From Limnothrix sp. CACIAM 69d (GTDB taxonomy: Bacteria > Cyanobacteriota > Cyanobacteriia > CACIAM-69d), in contig MKGP02000010.1 of NCBI GenBank assembly GCA_001913845.2, forward strand, positions 1 to 64,000: a stretch of DNA of 64,000 nucleotides. The letters are read 5' to 3'. Positions 9,461 to 19,271 of this stretch are shown here, piece after piece. A model generated the notes under the pieces. That model did no database searches and was not told where the DNA came from. It saw only the letters and a program-made list of their open reading frames with translations. The position numbers were made by a program, and so were the translations under genes. Each line of letters begins with the position of its first letter. The first letter of the stretch is position 1.

Positions 9461-10552
9461 TTAAATTGTGACCTTCAAAGCATGATCTTTGGACAGTAGT
9501 TGATCGCGCCGCACCAACCGACCGTTAAACCCAACAATTTCCCGAGGTAGCTGATCATCACGCAGGGAGCGGAAAGGATTGAGTTGATAACTGCTATACC
9601 GCAAATTGGGAGATCCAAACCGTGCATCAATGACGGTCAAAGTGCGGATTGGAGTGCTAGAGGTGCCCAGCCACGATCGCGCACCGCCTCCCAAACATCC
9701 CAGGTGTAATAGATCGACCGTACCCATACGCGCCGGAAAGTAAGCATGGTGATGGCCCGTGATGTAGGCAGTGACTTGGGCCCGTTCCAAGAGCGATTGC
9801 ACTGGAGCCGTATCTCGCAACACATTTCCCGGTTGGTTGCGTTGGGGAGTAACCGCATGGAGTGGCATATGACCCAACAACAATCGCACCTGGGCTGCTC
9901 GGCCGATTTCTGAGGTAAACAACTGTTCGGCCCGTAATAATTGTTCCGTACTAATGACGGGCCCCGAAGCATCCCAGGAGACAATTAGGGCATTTCCCAT
10001 CCGAAACGCATAAAAAAAAGGGAACCAGGCATCATCCACCCAGTCCCAATTCATTGTTGATCGCTGTCTTCGCCAATAGGCTGCGGCTTCGTTTCGATCG
10101 AGTGCATATTTAAAAGTTCGATCGGGCAAGGTGATGTTTGAAGCGTCGTGATTGCCCAAGGTGAACGCAAAGGGAATCCCCCCTTGGCGCAGCGGTTGAT
10201 AGATGGTGCGATCGAACCCGGCCCACATGGCTTGGAACTGCGATCGGGTGAGGCCCAGTTTTTGGCCCGCCACCATATCCCCGCCACAAAGCACCAAATC
10301 CGGCTGCCAGCGCTGAATCAGGGCGATCGCCTGATGAACCTCCGCGCGGTAATCCGTTTCGCCATAGCCATTGTTCAGATCGCTGATGGCAATGATCCGC
10401 AAATCACCCCGATCGGGCGGGGGCGCTTGCTCCAAATTGGGAGGACTTTGGGCCCAGGTGCGATCGGCCCGTTGCAGCCAGGTCGCCGCCCCCGTGGCCA
10501 GCACACCACCGGCCAATAGATTTTGAACAAACTGACGACGGGATTGGGTCAC
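9461..10552 (-). CDS. Exported calcineurin-like metallophosphoesterase
   Basis: A 363-residue phosphoesterase with a twin-arginine-like leader (SRRQFVQNLLAGG, then a hydrophobic stretch and an Ala-rich end), so export by Tat is likely. Metal-binding motifs in order: ISDLNNGYGE near residue 55, where Asn replaces the usual His of DxH; CGGDMVAG; TLGNHD; a GHMPLH block; and ITGHHHAYF. Substrate unknown. The start is GTG at 10552; an alternative start further in would remove the Arg pair. A separate tandem repeat occupies the upstream spacer. Confidence 0.85.
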   Translation of the reverse strand: MTQSRRQFVQNLLAGGVLATGAATWLQRADRTWAQSPPNLEQAPPPDRGDLRIIAISDLNNGYGETDYRAEVHQAIALIQRWQPDLVLCGGDMVAGQKLGLTRSQFQAMWAGFDRTIYQPLRQGGIPFAFTLGNHDASNITLPDRTFKYALDRNEAAAYWRRQRSTMNWDWVDDAWFPFFYAFRMGNALIVSWDASGPVISTEQLLRAEQLFTSEIGRAAQVRLLLGHMPLHAVTPQRNQPGNVLRDTAPVQSLLERAQVTAYITGHHHAYFPARMGTVDLLHLGCLGGGARSWLGTSSTPIRTLTVIDARFGSPNLRYSSYQLNPFRSLRDDQLPREIVGFNGRLVRRDQLLSKDHALKVTI

Positions 10553-10586
10553 AATGACGGCCTCTGGGGGGTAATCAACCGTGATT

Positions 10587-10651
10587 GATTAACTTGCTTG
10601 ATTAACTTGCTTGATTAACTTGACTGATTAACTTGATTGATTAATTTTCGG
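10587..10651. repeat. 13-bp tandem repeat overlapping the aroK 3' end
   Basis: Five units of GATTAACTTGCTT-type sequence begin at 10587, 10600, 10613, 10626 and 10639, an exact 13-bp period. The last unit overlaps the aroK stop codon, and the array fills the spacer ahead of the metallophosphatase start. Confidence 0.85.
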
Positions 10652-11246
10652 TGGAGCCAGTCACCTCCGGCCGCAAGACCCCGCGAATACCCACCAGAAT
10701 TTGATCCACCACTTGGGCGGGGGACTGCTTCGGCTCGATCGCCACTTGCAAGTCCGCTTGGGCATATTGGGCCGATCGGCGATCGCGCAATTCCGCCAAG
10801 ACCGCCACCGGGTCGGGCGACTGCAACAGGGGCCGCTGGGCAATTTCGGCCGGATCCGCCCGCAAGCGGCCCACGATCGTCTCCAGGGCTGGATCTAACC
10901 AAATCACCAATCCATGGCGCAAATAACCCCAATTTTCCGGTTGGGTGACAATGCCGCCCCCGGTGGCCACCACCAATCGCTTATAGGCGGACAGGTGTGC
11001 CAACACTTGGGTTTCCAGTTGGCGAAAGGCCGCCTCGCCTTCGGTAGCAAAAATTTGGGCGATCGACTGGCCCGCAGCCTGCTCAATCAACTGATCTGTG
11101 TCAAAAAAGCGATAATCCAGGGCGGCAGCTAACTGGCGGCCGGTGCTGCTTTTTCCTGACCCCATTAGCCCGACTAAATACAGACTGGTGCCCCGAATCA
11201 AGGTGGCGAGATGTTGGGGATTGGGTGGATCGGAAAAGTCAGTCAT
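10641..11246 (-). CDS. aroK: Shikimate kinase
   Basis: A 201-residue enzyme that phosphorylates shikimate with ATP in the chorismate pathway (cytoplasm). It has the Walker A loop GLMGSGKSS near the N-terminus, the DTD shikimate-binding motif (FFDTDQLIE), the GGG motif (VVATGGGIV), the lid Arg in RPLL and a [11 protein letters not shown] block. The ATG at 11246 is chosen over a TTG four codons upstream. The length is near the upper end for AroK because of a short N-terminal lead and a C-terminal tail. The gene is divergent from the permease gene. Confidence 0.93.
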   Translation of the reverse strand: MTDFSDPPNPQHLATLIRGTSLYLVGLMGSGKSSTGRQLAAALDYRFFDTDQLIEQAAGQSIAQIFATEGEAAFRQLETQVLAHLSAYKRLVVATGGGIVTQPENWGYLRHGLVIWLDPALETIVGRLRADPAEIAQRPLLQSPDPVAVLAELRDRRSAQYAQADLQVAIEPKQSPAQVVDQILVGIRGVLRPEVTGSTEN

Positions 11247-11357
11247 GGGATAAGGCAAAAATGGGGCGGTCTATCGTGCGGTTGCTATAGAACACGATAA
11301 GGCAGGACAGAACAAGCCAGAACTAGACAAAATTAGACAAAACTACGAACCAGATCA

Positions 11358-12245
11358 ATGAATCACTCGGAAAGTCTGTGGGGGGCGGCTTGGCGGCGAT
11401 TTTGTCGCGATCGGTTGGCCCTGTTTGGGCTAATTTGCCTGGGGGCGATCGGGTTGGCGGCCTTGGTGGGCCCGTGGCTCTATCCCCTTTCGCCCACGGA
11501 CTTGGACTATGGCCGCGCCTACCAAGCCCCCAGCCTGGCCCATTGGTTGGGCACCAACGATCGGGGGCAGGATTTGCTGGCGCGGGTGCTGTCCGGTGGG
11601 CGGGTGTCCCTGACGGTGGGCATTGCCTCGATGCTGGTGGCGGTCACCTTGGGCACGACGATCGGGGCGGTGGCGGGGTTCTATGGCGGCTGGGTGGATG
11701 GGCTGTTGATGCGGCTCACGGATTTGTTTTTGGCCTTGCCTCAGTTGCCCCTGTTGTTGCTGCTGATTTATCTGTTTCGGGAACCGTTGCGGGCGATCGC
11801 GGGGCCAGAATTGGGGATTTTTCTGCTGGTGATTGGGGCGATCGGTGGGCTGAACTGGATGAGCGTGGCGCGGTTAATTCGGGCTAATTTCCTGACCCTG
11901 CGAGAACAAAATTTCGTGTTGGCGGCCTATGCCTTGGGGGCCCGATCGGGCTGGTTAATTTGGCGGCATATTTTGCCCAACGCGATCGGCCCGGCCATTG
12001 TTGCGGCTTCCTTGGCGGTGGGCACGGCCATTTTGACGGAATCGACCCTGAACTTTTTGGGGCTGGGGTTTCCGCCCGATGTGCCCACTTGGGGGCGAAT
12101 GCTCTACGATGCCCAGAATTTTTTGGAAACCGCGCCGCATATGGCGATTTTTCCGGGGCTGGCGATTTTTATGACGGTTTTAAGCGCCAATTTCATCGGG
12201 GATGGGCTGCGGGATGCGATCGACCCACAACAGCGATCGTCCTGA
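11358..12245 (+). CDS. ABC transporter permease, DppC/OppC family
   Basis: A 295-residue inner-membrane permease of the peptide/nickel importer class. It shows the N-terminal OppC-type segment (RDRLALFGLICLG, a first membrane helix), about six hydrophobic helices, the EAA loop that contacts the ATPase (AAYALGARSGWLIWRHILP), and the C-terminal block TLNFLGLGFPPDVPTWG. The cognate DppB-like permease, ATPases and binding protein are not adjacent, which is common for cyanobacterial transporters. Substrate cannot be inferred. Confidence 0.9.
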   Translation: MNHSESLWGAAWRRFCRDRLALFGLICLGAIGLAALVGPWLYPLSPTDLDYGRAYQAPSLAHWLGTNDRGQDLLARVLSGGRVSLTVGIASMLVAVTLGTTIGAVAGFYGGWVDGLLMRLTDLFLALPQLPLLLLLIYLFREPLRAIAGPELGIFLLVIGAIGGLNWMSVARLIRANFLTLREQNFVLAAYALGARSGWLIWRHILPNAIGPAIVAASLAVGTAILTESTLNFLGLGFPPDVPTWGRMLYDAQNFLETAPHMAIFPGLAIFMTVLSANFIGDGLRDAIDPQQRSS

Positions 12246-12304
12246 GGTCGCCCTGACGATCGCCCTGTTGCCTTGTTTGAATAGGAACAGCGTTTTCATT
12301 ACCC

Positions 12305-13654
12305 ATGGGCGATCGCATGATTCGACAGTTGACGGCGAGCCTGGCAGCCGTAATGGTGGGCAGCACGATCGCGCCGCCGGGTTGGGCCAGCCAGCCCAGC
12401 GAACCCGTCACCCCCGCCAACGTGGTCAACAAAATCGAAGCATTGTGGGAGGGGGAATACGAACGCCAATTCAACCGCGACTTACCCGCCCGACGCATTT
12501 CGGCGGCGATTGTCTCAGAGCAGTTGCGGGAAATGGAACGGCGCACCGGCCAGCGATCGGCGCTGCTGTACATGATGCCCCGGGACAACGATGTGGAATT
12601 GGTGTTGGTCACCGGCCGCAGCGAACCCAGAATTGAAATCATTCCCAGCGCGTCCCAAGCAACCGTCAACGAAGCGGTGAAGCTATTGACCGTTGCGATC
12701 ACCAACCCGGTGCAGCGAAACGGGGTCAGCTATTTACCCTATGCAAGACGCTTGCACAATTGGTTGATTGCCCCGATCGAGTCACAGCTCCAGGCGGAAG
12801 GGATTGAGCTGCTGATTTTTTGCCCCGGAGAGGGGCTGCGATCGGCTCCCTTGGCAGCCCTGCACGATGGCCAGCGCTTTTTGATTGAAAAATACGCGAT
12901 CGCTCGAATTCCCGGCTTCAGCCTCTTTGATCCACAAGCGGGTAACCTCCAGCGATCGCGGGTTCTGGCCATGGGCGCTTCGCAATTTGAAGACACCACC
13001 AACCTCAGCCCCTTGCCCGGTGTGCCGATCGAGCTGGAAGCGATCGTGGGCAATGGCGATCGGCCCGGTCTGTGGCCCGGTCGTTATTTCTTGAACAACC
13101 AGTTCACCTTGGGCGCGTTGCAACGGGAACGCCAACGCAGCGACTACGGCATTGTGCATTTGGCGACCCATGCGGAATTCAAAGCCGGTCGCCCCGAAGC
13201 GTCGTTTATTCAGTTTTGGCAAGAGCGATTGAGCTTGGCGCAAATCCAGGCGATCGACTGGATCAGCAAGCCGGTGGAATTGTTGGTGCTCAGCGCCTGT
13301 CGAACCGCCGTGGGCGATCGGGAGGCGGAGTTGGGCTTTGCGGGCATGGCGATCGCGTCCGGGGTCAAAGCCTCGATCGCCAGTCTTTGGTATGTGAGCG
13401 ATCGGGGAACCCTGGCCCTGATGAACGAGTTTTATCGCCAATTGCGCCAGGCCCCCACCAAGTCGGAAGCCCTGCGCCAAGCCCAATTGGCCCTCCTGCG
13501 CGGCCAGGTGCGCATTGAGGGCAATGAGTTACGTGGCTCCGGGGCCCGGGGTGGCACGGTGTTTCTGCCGCCGGATATTGCGGCCACCGGCCAGGAACTG
13601 CTATCGCACCCCTACTATTGGGCCGCGTTCACCGTCATCGGCAATCCTTGGTAG
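12305..13654 (+). CDS. Secreted CHAT-domain (caspase-like) protein
   Basis: A 449-residue protein with an N-terminal signal-like segment (Arg, then a hydrophobic run ending in GWASQ near residue 30). After a linker domain it carries a CHAT domain, a caspase-like cysteine peptidase fold, with the catalytic pair His289 (YGIVHLATHAEF) and Cys332 (LLVLSACRTA). The segments preceding these (CPGEGLRSAPLAALHDG, MGASQF) and following them (GFAGMAIASGVKASIASLW) are typical of cyanobacterial CHAT proteins that usually carry TPR or repeat domains. Here no TPR is present. The start could be ATG 12305 or ATG 12317. Peptidase activity is inferred from the dyad; the substrate is unknown. Confidence 0.85.
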   Translation: MGDRMIRQLTASLAAVMVGSTIAPPGWASQPSEPVTPANVVNKIEALWEGEYERQFNRDLPARRISAAIVSEQLREMERRTGQRSALLYMMPRDNDVELVLVTGRSEPRIEIIPSASQATVNEAVKLLTVAITNPVQRNGVSYLPYARRLHNWLIAPIESQLQAEGIELLIFCPGEGLRSAPLAALHDGQRFLIEKYAIARIPGFSLFDPQAGNLQRSRVLAMGASQFEDTTNLSPLPGVPIELEAIVGNGDRPGLWPGRYFLNNQFTLGALQRERQRSDYGIVHLATHAEFKAGRPEASFIQFWQERLSLAQIQAIDWISKPVELLVLSACRTAVGDREAELGFAGMAIASGVKASIASLWYVSDRGTLALMNEFYRQLRQAPTKSEALRQAQLALLRGQVRIEGNELRGSGARGGTVFLPPDIAATGQELLSHPYYWAAFTVIGNPW

Positions 13655-13714
13655 CGTCTGGCAATCACAACCCTGTACGCCCCCCAGATCAACCCAGACA
13701 AAACGATCAACACA

Positions 13715-13738
13715 GACAAGGGGCTTAAGCCCCTTGTC
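13715..13738. terminator. Perfect palindrome at convergent gene ends, probable bidirectional terminator
   Basis: The 20-bp core CAAGGGGCTTAAGCCCCTTG (13717-13736), flanked by GA/TC to give a 24-bp perfect palindrome, lies between the 3' ends of the CHAT gene and the gene at 13802. The same core sits in the middle of the MITE-like elements elsewhere in the window, so it may be a relic of that family. Confidence 0.6.
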
Positions 13739-13801
13739 CCCAGGACGGTTGATGCTTGGATTGATGCTTGTGTTGATATCGGTCGATCGCCCATCGGGGG
13801 G

Positions 13802-14241
13802 TCAATCGCCCATCAGGGGATCGATCGCCCCGGGGCCCGTGATGCATTTAGTGATGTAGTCATTCACCAGGTGATAGGCTTCGGCGTTGAGTTCCGGGTG
13901 CAACACCATGTCTTGGCCATTGTCCGGCAACCAAAACACCAGCCGCCCATTGGCCGATCGGGAAAAGGCCCGAATCGTTTTCAGATTGATGGTGTATTCC
14001 CGTCGATCGTAGACCAAACTCACCCAGTAACAGTCGGCGTTGGCATCCGGCAGGCGATCGATAAATTCCATCACCTGCCGGTAGGCCGTTGGATGATCCT
14101 GGGGAACCAAAACAACGGGCATGGCAGAGTCCGGCAGCCAAAACGAGATCCGCTGGCTGCTGTCACGCGCAAAAAACCGATACTCGCCAAATTCACGAGA
14201 TATTCGTTGCGTTCGTAGGAAAACTGAATCCAATGTGCCAC
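13802..14241 (-). pseudogene. Two-repeat hypothetical protein with a one-base frameshift
   Basis: A small gene of unknown function built from two homologous repeats of about 60 residues. The second repeat contains YDRREYTINLKTIRAF and FWLPDNGQDMVL. The first has its second half in the same frame (FFARDSSQRISFWLPDSAM), but its first half (WIQFSYERNEYLVNLASI) is in another frame. The frames join at an A6 run on the given strand (14171-14176), where seven bases would restore a single frame. The restored protein could begin at GTG 14241; the uninterrupted frame starting at 14269 encodes an unrelated-looking N-terminus. It is either a genuine pseudogene or a homopolymer error. It is not fused to pyrG, which ends 40 bp away. 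Confidence 0.65.
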
Positions 14242-14286
14242 AGCCGCGCGATCGCCCGAACGACATCAACCTTACTCTACAAGACT

Positions 14287-16119
<1,833 letters not shown>

Positions 16120-16130
16120 TCATCTCAACA

Positions 16131-16213
16131 GATCGTCAGAAGATCGTCAGAAGATTGTCAGATGAAACCCGTCGGGTTTGAACAGCCGGGTTGAACGCCC
16201 GGGTTGAACGCCC
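16131..16213. repeat. Two adjoining short tandem repeats upstream of pyrG
   Basis: Three 11-bp units (GATCGTCAGAA type) begin at 16131, 16142 and 16153. Then come a small hairpin (AAACCCGTCGGGTTT, 16166-16180) and three GGGTTGAACGCCC-like units starting at 16174, 16188 and 16201. The region lies between the pyk 3' end and the pyrG start. The hairpin lacks a T run. Confidence 0.7.
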
Positions 16214-16303
16214 TCAATTCTGCCATAGGGCCTTGGTGCGATCGCTGGGATTTTAGGGCGATCGCCCCTGACCCCAGGCGCTCAAAATGCTCAGTCTTCC
16301 TGG

Positions 16304-17731
16304 CTAATCAGCGGCGATCGTGTGAATTTTCAGGAAATTGGTGCTCCCGGCCTTGCCAAAGGGGACACCGCCCATCACCAAAACCTTATCCCCCGGCGCT
16401 GCATATTGACGAGCCAGCAAATCCTGCTCCACCAGCGCCAACGCAGAGGCCAACGTTTCCCCATTAAATCCCTTCAGCAGAATAGGCCTGACTCCCCAAC
16501 TTAAACTCAAACGGTGATAAACCTTGGGGTCGGGGGTGTAAGCAATGATGGTTGTTTTGGGGCGCTCCGCCGATGCCAGTTGGGCGGTGTATCCCGTTTC
16601 GGTGAAGGCCACAATGCATTGCAAATCGATCGTTTCATCGATCGCGTGTAGTGCTTCACTGATGGCATCCGTATCCTCATTTTGATTGGGTGGATAGTTC
16701 ACAAATTGAATCGAGGGTTCCACCTCCGTGGCAATCCGCGCCAACATTTTCACAGACTCGATCGGGTAGCTGCCCACCGCCGATTCACCGGACAACATCA
16801 CCGCATCCGTACCATCCATAATCGCATTCGCCACATCACTGGCCTCCGCCCGTGTGGGTCGCGGATTGTGGATCATGCTGTCCAACATTTGGGTTGCCGT
16901 AATCACCGGAATTCCCCGTTGATTACAGAGGCGAATGATCTGTTTTTGAATCAGGGGCACTTTCTCCGGGCGCATCTCCACCCCCAAGTCCCCCCGCGCC
17001 ACCATCACCGCATCACATTCATCAATAATTGCCTGCAAATTGGCGATCGCCTGCGGTTTTTCCAACTTGGCCAACACCGGAATTTCCGCACCCTGAGCCG
17101 CCAACAATGCCTTCAAAACCTGTATATCTTCCGGCCTACGCACAAAGCTCAAAGAAATCAGATCAACCCCCTGTGCAATTCCAAATTCCAAGTCCCGCTT
17201 ATCCTTGTCGGTAATGGAAGGTAACTGCAAATCTAGGCTGGGAAAATTCACCCCTTTGCGACTTTTGAGAATGCCACCTTCAATGACCTGGCAATGAACC
17301 GCATGACCATCAATCTGTTGCACAGATAACTCCAACAGTCCGTCGTCCAGCAACACTTGCGTGCCGGGTTCCGCTTCAGCAGCCAAGTGGGGATAGTCAA
17401 TACCGACGGTGTTGGGTTGATTTTGATACTCCGCGATCGGGACGAGGGTTAAAATTTCTCCTTCTATGAGGGAAATTCCTTCGGGTGGTAAATCACCCAC
17501 GCGGATTTTTGGCCCTTGCAAATCTTGCAGCAACATCAGAGGCAAATCCAGTTCTTCGGACGCTTGCCGCAGTCGCCAAATTCGCTCCGCATGATCATCA
17601 TAGTGACCATGGGAAAAATTCAACCGCGCCACATTCATACCCGCCAAAAGCATTTTGCGGATCATCTCTGGAGAATCGCTGGCCGGCCCGATCGTGGCCA
17701 CAATTTTGGTGCGATGGGTTAACGGTTTCAT
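16304..17731 (-). CDS. pyk: Pyruvate kinase
   Basis: A 475-residue glycolytic enzyme (phosphoenolpyruvate + ADP to pyruvate + ATP). It shows RTKIVATIGPAS at the N-terminus, GMNVARLNFSHG, the active-site block VMVARGDLGVEM, PVITATQMLDSM and the DGTDAVMLSGESAVG segment. The length fits the short cyanobacterial form without the C-terminal PEP-utiliser domain carried by the longer paralogue found in many cyanobacteria. The ATG at 17731 gives the canonical N-terminus. The 560-bp AT-rich region upstream is available for control. Confidence 0.95.
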   Translation of the reverse strand: MKPLTHRTKIVATIGPASDSPEMIRKMLLAGMNVARLNFSHGHYDDHAERIWRLRQASEELDLPLMLLQDLQGPKIRVGDLPPEGISLIEGEILTLVPIAEYQNQPNTVGIDYPHLAAEAEPGTQVLLDDGLLELSVQQIDGHAVHCQVIEGGILKSRKGVNFPSLDLQLPSITDKDKRDLEFGIAQGVDLISLSFVRRPEDIQVLKALLAAQGAEIPVLAKLEKPQAIANLQAIIDECDAVMVARGDLGVEMRPEKVPLIQKQIIRLCNQRGIPVITATQMLDSMIHNPRPTRAEASDVANAIMDGTDAVMLSGESAVGSYPIESVKMLARIATEVEPSIQFVNYPPNQNEDTDAISEALHAIDETIDLQCIVAFTETGYTAQLASAERPKTTIIAYTPDPKVYHRLSLSWGVRPILLKGFNGETLASALALVEQDLLARQYAAPGDKVLVMGGVPFGKAGSTNFLKIHTIAAD

Positions 17732-18220
17732 ATCATTCTTGCCTAACTGACAATACCGGCATCAAATGCGGAACCTGAAGCGATTCACCCCAACGCAATA
17801 TTCCTCATGATTCAGACCCAATCATTCAGATCAGAACAGCGGCAATTTCAGCACCTTTAGCAACATTAATGTTGAATAATGAAATTAAACGTTAATGTTG
17901 TTGATGGATAGCAAATTGCGCCATGGGAATTGATCATCGATCCCTAAAAATTGGATCATCGACACCCCAATCTTGGTTTTAAAGACCGAGAACTGTCAAT
18001 AAAGAAATTAGGAAGATTTGCTTACTGTGTTCTGTAATACCAAATCCGTAATACTTGCGATGAATTCAATAGTTAACTACCAACAATTGACTGACCTAAT
18101 TAAAATCAGTATGTTCATTGATTGAATCTTAAAAAATTATTTTTTGATCTTAATTTATGATTTTTATTTATATAAATTATTAATATATTCGTAAATGATT
18201 TACTCAGTAAATTATTCATG
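17732..18220. other. AT-rich upstream region of pyk
   Basis: A spacer much richer in AT than the window average, with near-uninterrupted A/T stretches around 18120-18200. It must hold the pyk promoter (reading leftward). No protein-like frame, NtcA-type palindrome (GTA-N8-TAC) or structured RNA was recognised. Confidence 0.5.
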
Positions 18221-18269
18221 AATTTGCCGTAGTCCCTGTGTTGATTATCTACAAAAACCACGGCAAATT
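18221..18269 (-). terminator. Stem-loop downstream of the lipoprotein gene
   Basis: A 9-bp perfect stem, AATTTGCCG (18221-18229) with CGGCAAATT (18261-18269), enclosing a 31-nt loop, 25 bp beyond the lipoprotein stop codon. The loop is long and there is no clear U run, so it may be a factor-dependent terminator or mRNA 3'-end structure. Confidence 0.4.
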
Positions 18270-18293
18270 TTCTCTGAATTCAAAAAATCTATC

Positions 18294-19028
18294 TTACTGA
18301 GCTTTACAAAGCTGCGTTTCAGCGCAAGGTTTTCCAAAAGGCTTGTTAAAAAGGCTGGGCCCTGTGCAAGTCAAGCCTTGATCCCATCCAGTTAGAGTCA
18401 TATCCAAGGGATTGAATTGTGCTGAGACTGGATGACAGTTTGGATTGTCATTAGCCCATTCAAATTTGATTAGATCATTTCCCTGTGGCAATTCGCCCAA
18501 CTCCTGGCGAATCTGATCATTCACGACCGTATCAGGCTGACGACCTAATAAAGAAATAACTGCTTGATATGTCATCCCTGGTTGCAACTGCGCAGCCTTT
18601 TCAGAAATAGGAATATTTGGGCTAGTTGGTGATTCTGAGGGTTGACTTGCATTACCCAGGCTAGCAGCAGCTTGCTTCGCATATTGAAGATTGTTCTGAT
18701 ATTCAGTTACTTTCCTCTGTGCAACTAAATAGTTAGCGCTAGATTCCGGAACCGACTTCATCAAATCAATGGCTTGTTGCCAATTGTCAGCAACTTTTAC
18801 CCATTCTTCCGAGGTTTTAGCTGTTTGAGTTAGCTTGGCCGCTTCCATTGCCTTATTGACAGCATCCCTGAATTGAATGGTTGTACTAGGCTGAGTAGAC
18901 GGACTGACTTGAGTAGATGGTGACTCATTAGGCTGAGATTCAGACTGTCCTGGTAGAAAATTACAGCCCTGGAGAGAGGCCATTAAGCTTGCTACAAAAG
19001 CCGCTGAGACAAAATTTAATCGATTCAT
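18294..19028 (-). CDS. Lipoprotein with BamE/SmpA-like C-terminal domain
   Basis: A 244-residue predicted lipoprotein. The signal peptide ends in the lipobox LQGC (Cys22), followed by a Ser/Thr/Pro/Gln-rich linker and a helical region (about 50-125). A segment resembling the BamE/SmpA fold (AQLQPGMTYQAVISLLGRQPD) comes next. The C-terminal part has four Cys that could form disulfides outside the cytoplasm. The gene is visibly AT-richer than its neighbours and lies in an AT-rich stretch (17.7-19.1 kb), which may reflect acquisition. Function unknown. Confidence 0.75.
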   Translation of the reverse strand: MNRLNFVSAAFVASLMASLQGCNFLPGQSESQPNESPSTQVSPSTQPSTTIQFRDAVNKAMEAAKLTQTAKTSEEWVKVADNWQQAIDLMKSVPESSANYLVAQRKVTEYQNNLQYAKQAAASLGNASQPSESPTSPNIPISEKAAQLQPGMTYQAVISLLGRQPDTVVNDQIRQELGELPQGNDLIKFEWANDNPNCHPVSAQFNPLDMTLTGWDQGLTCTGPSLFNKPFGKPCAETQLCKAQ

Positions 19029-19151
19029 TATGAATGTTCATCAAATAATCTGGAACTTCCTTTAAATTTTTACGCTAATTCGGGTATTGTGTGATTTTTG
19101 TAATGCTATCTTAATCAGGTCATTGATAGACCGCCTATTGAACTAATGATC

Positions 19152-19268
19152 ATGAATAAACTATCGGAAATTGCGAATGCGGTCATTTTTGTGGCGCTGC
19201 TGAGTTTTATTGGCTTGAGTCTGTTTCGGATTGGGGCCCATTTTTGGCTGATCGTGACGGGAGGTTAG
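19152..19268 (+). CDS. 38-residue single-helix membrane mini-protein
   Basis: A short open frame, ATG 19152 to TAG 19268, ending 3 bp before the ATG of the BaiN-like gene. Its sequence has a polar start (MNKLSEIANA) and one long hydrophobic helix (VIFVALLSFIGLSLF, then GAHFWLIVTGG). The tight spacing suggests translational coupling. Small one-helix proteins are common in cyanobacterial membrane complexes, but I do not recognise this one as any named photosystem, cytochrome b6f or NDH subunit. Confidence 0.6.
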   Translation: MNKLSEIANAVIFVALLSFIGLSLFRIGAHFWLIVTGG

Positions 19269-19271
19269 GGG

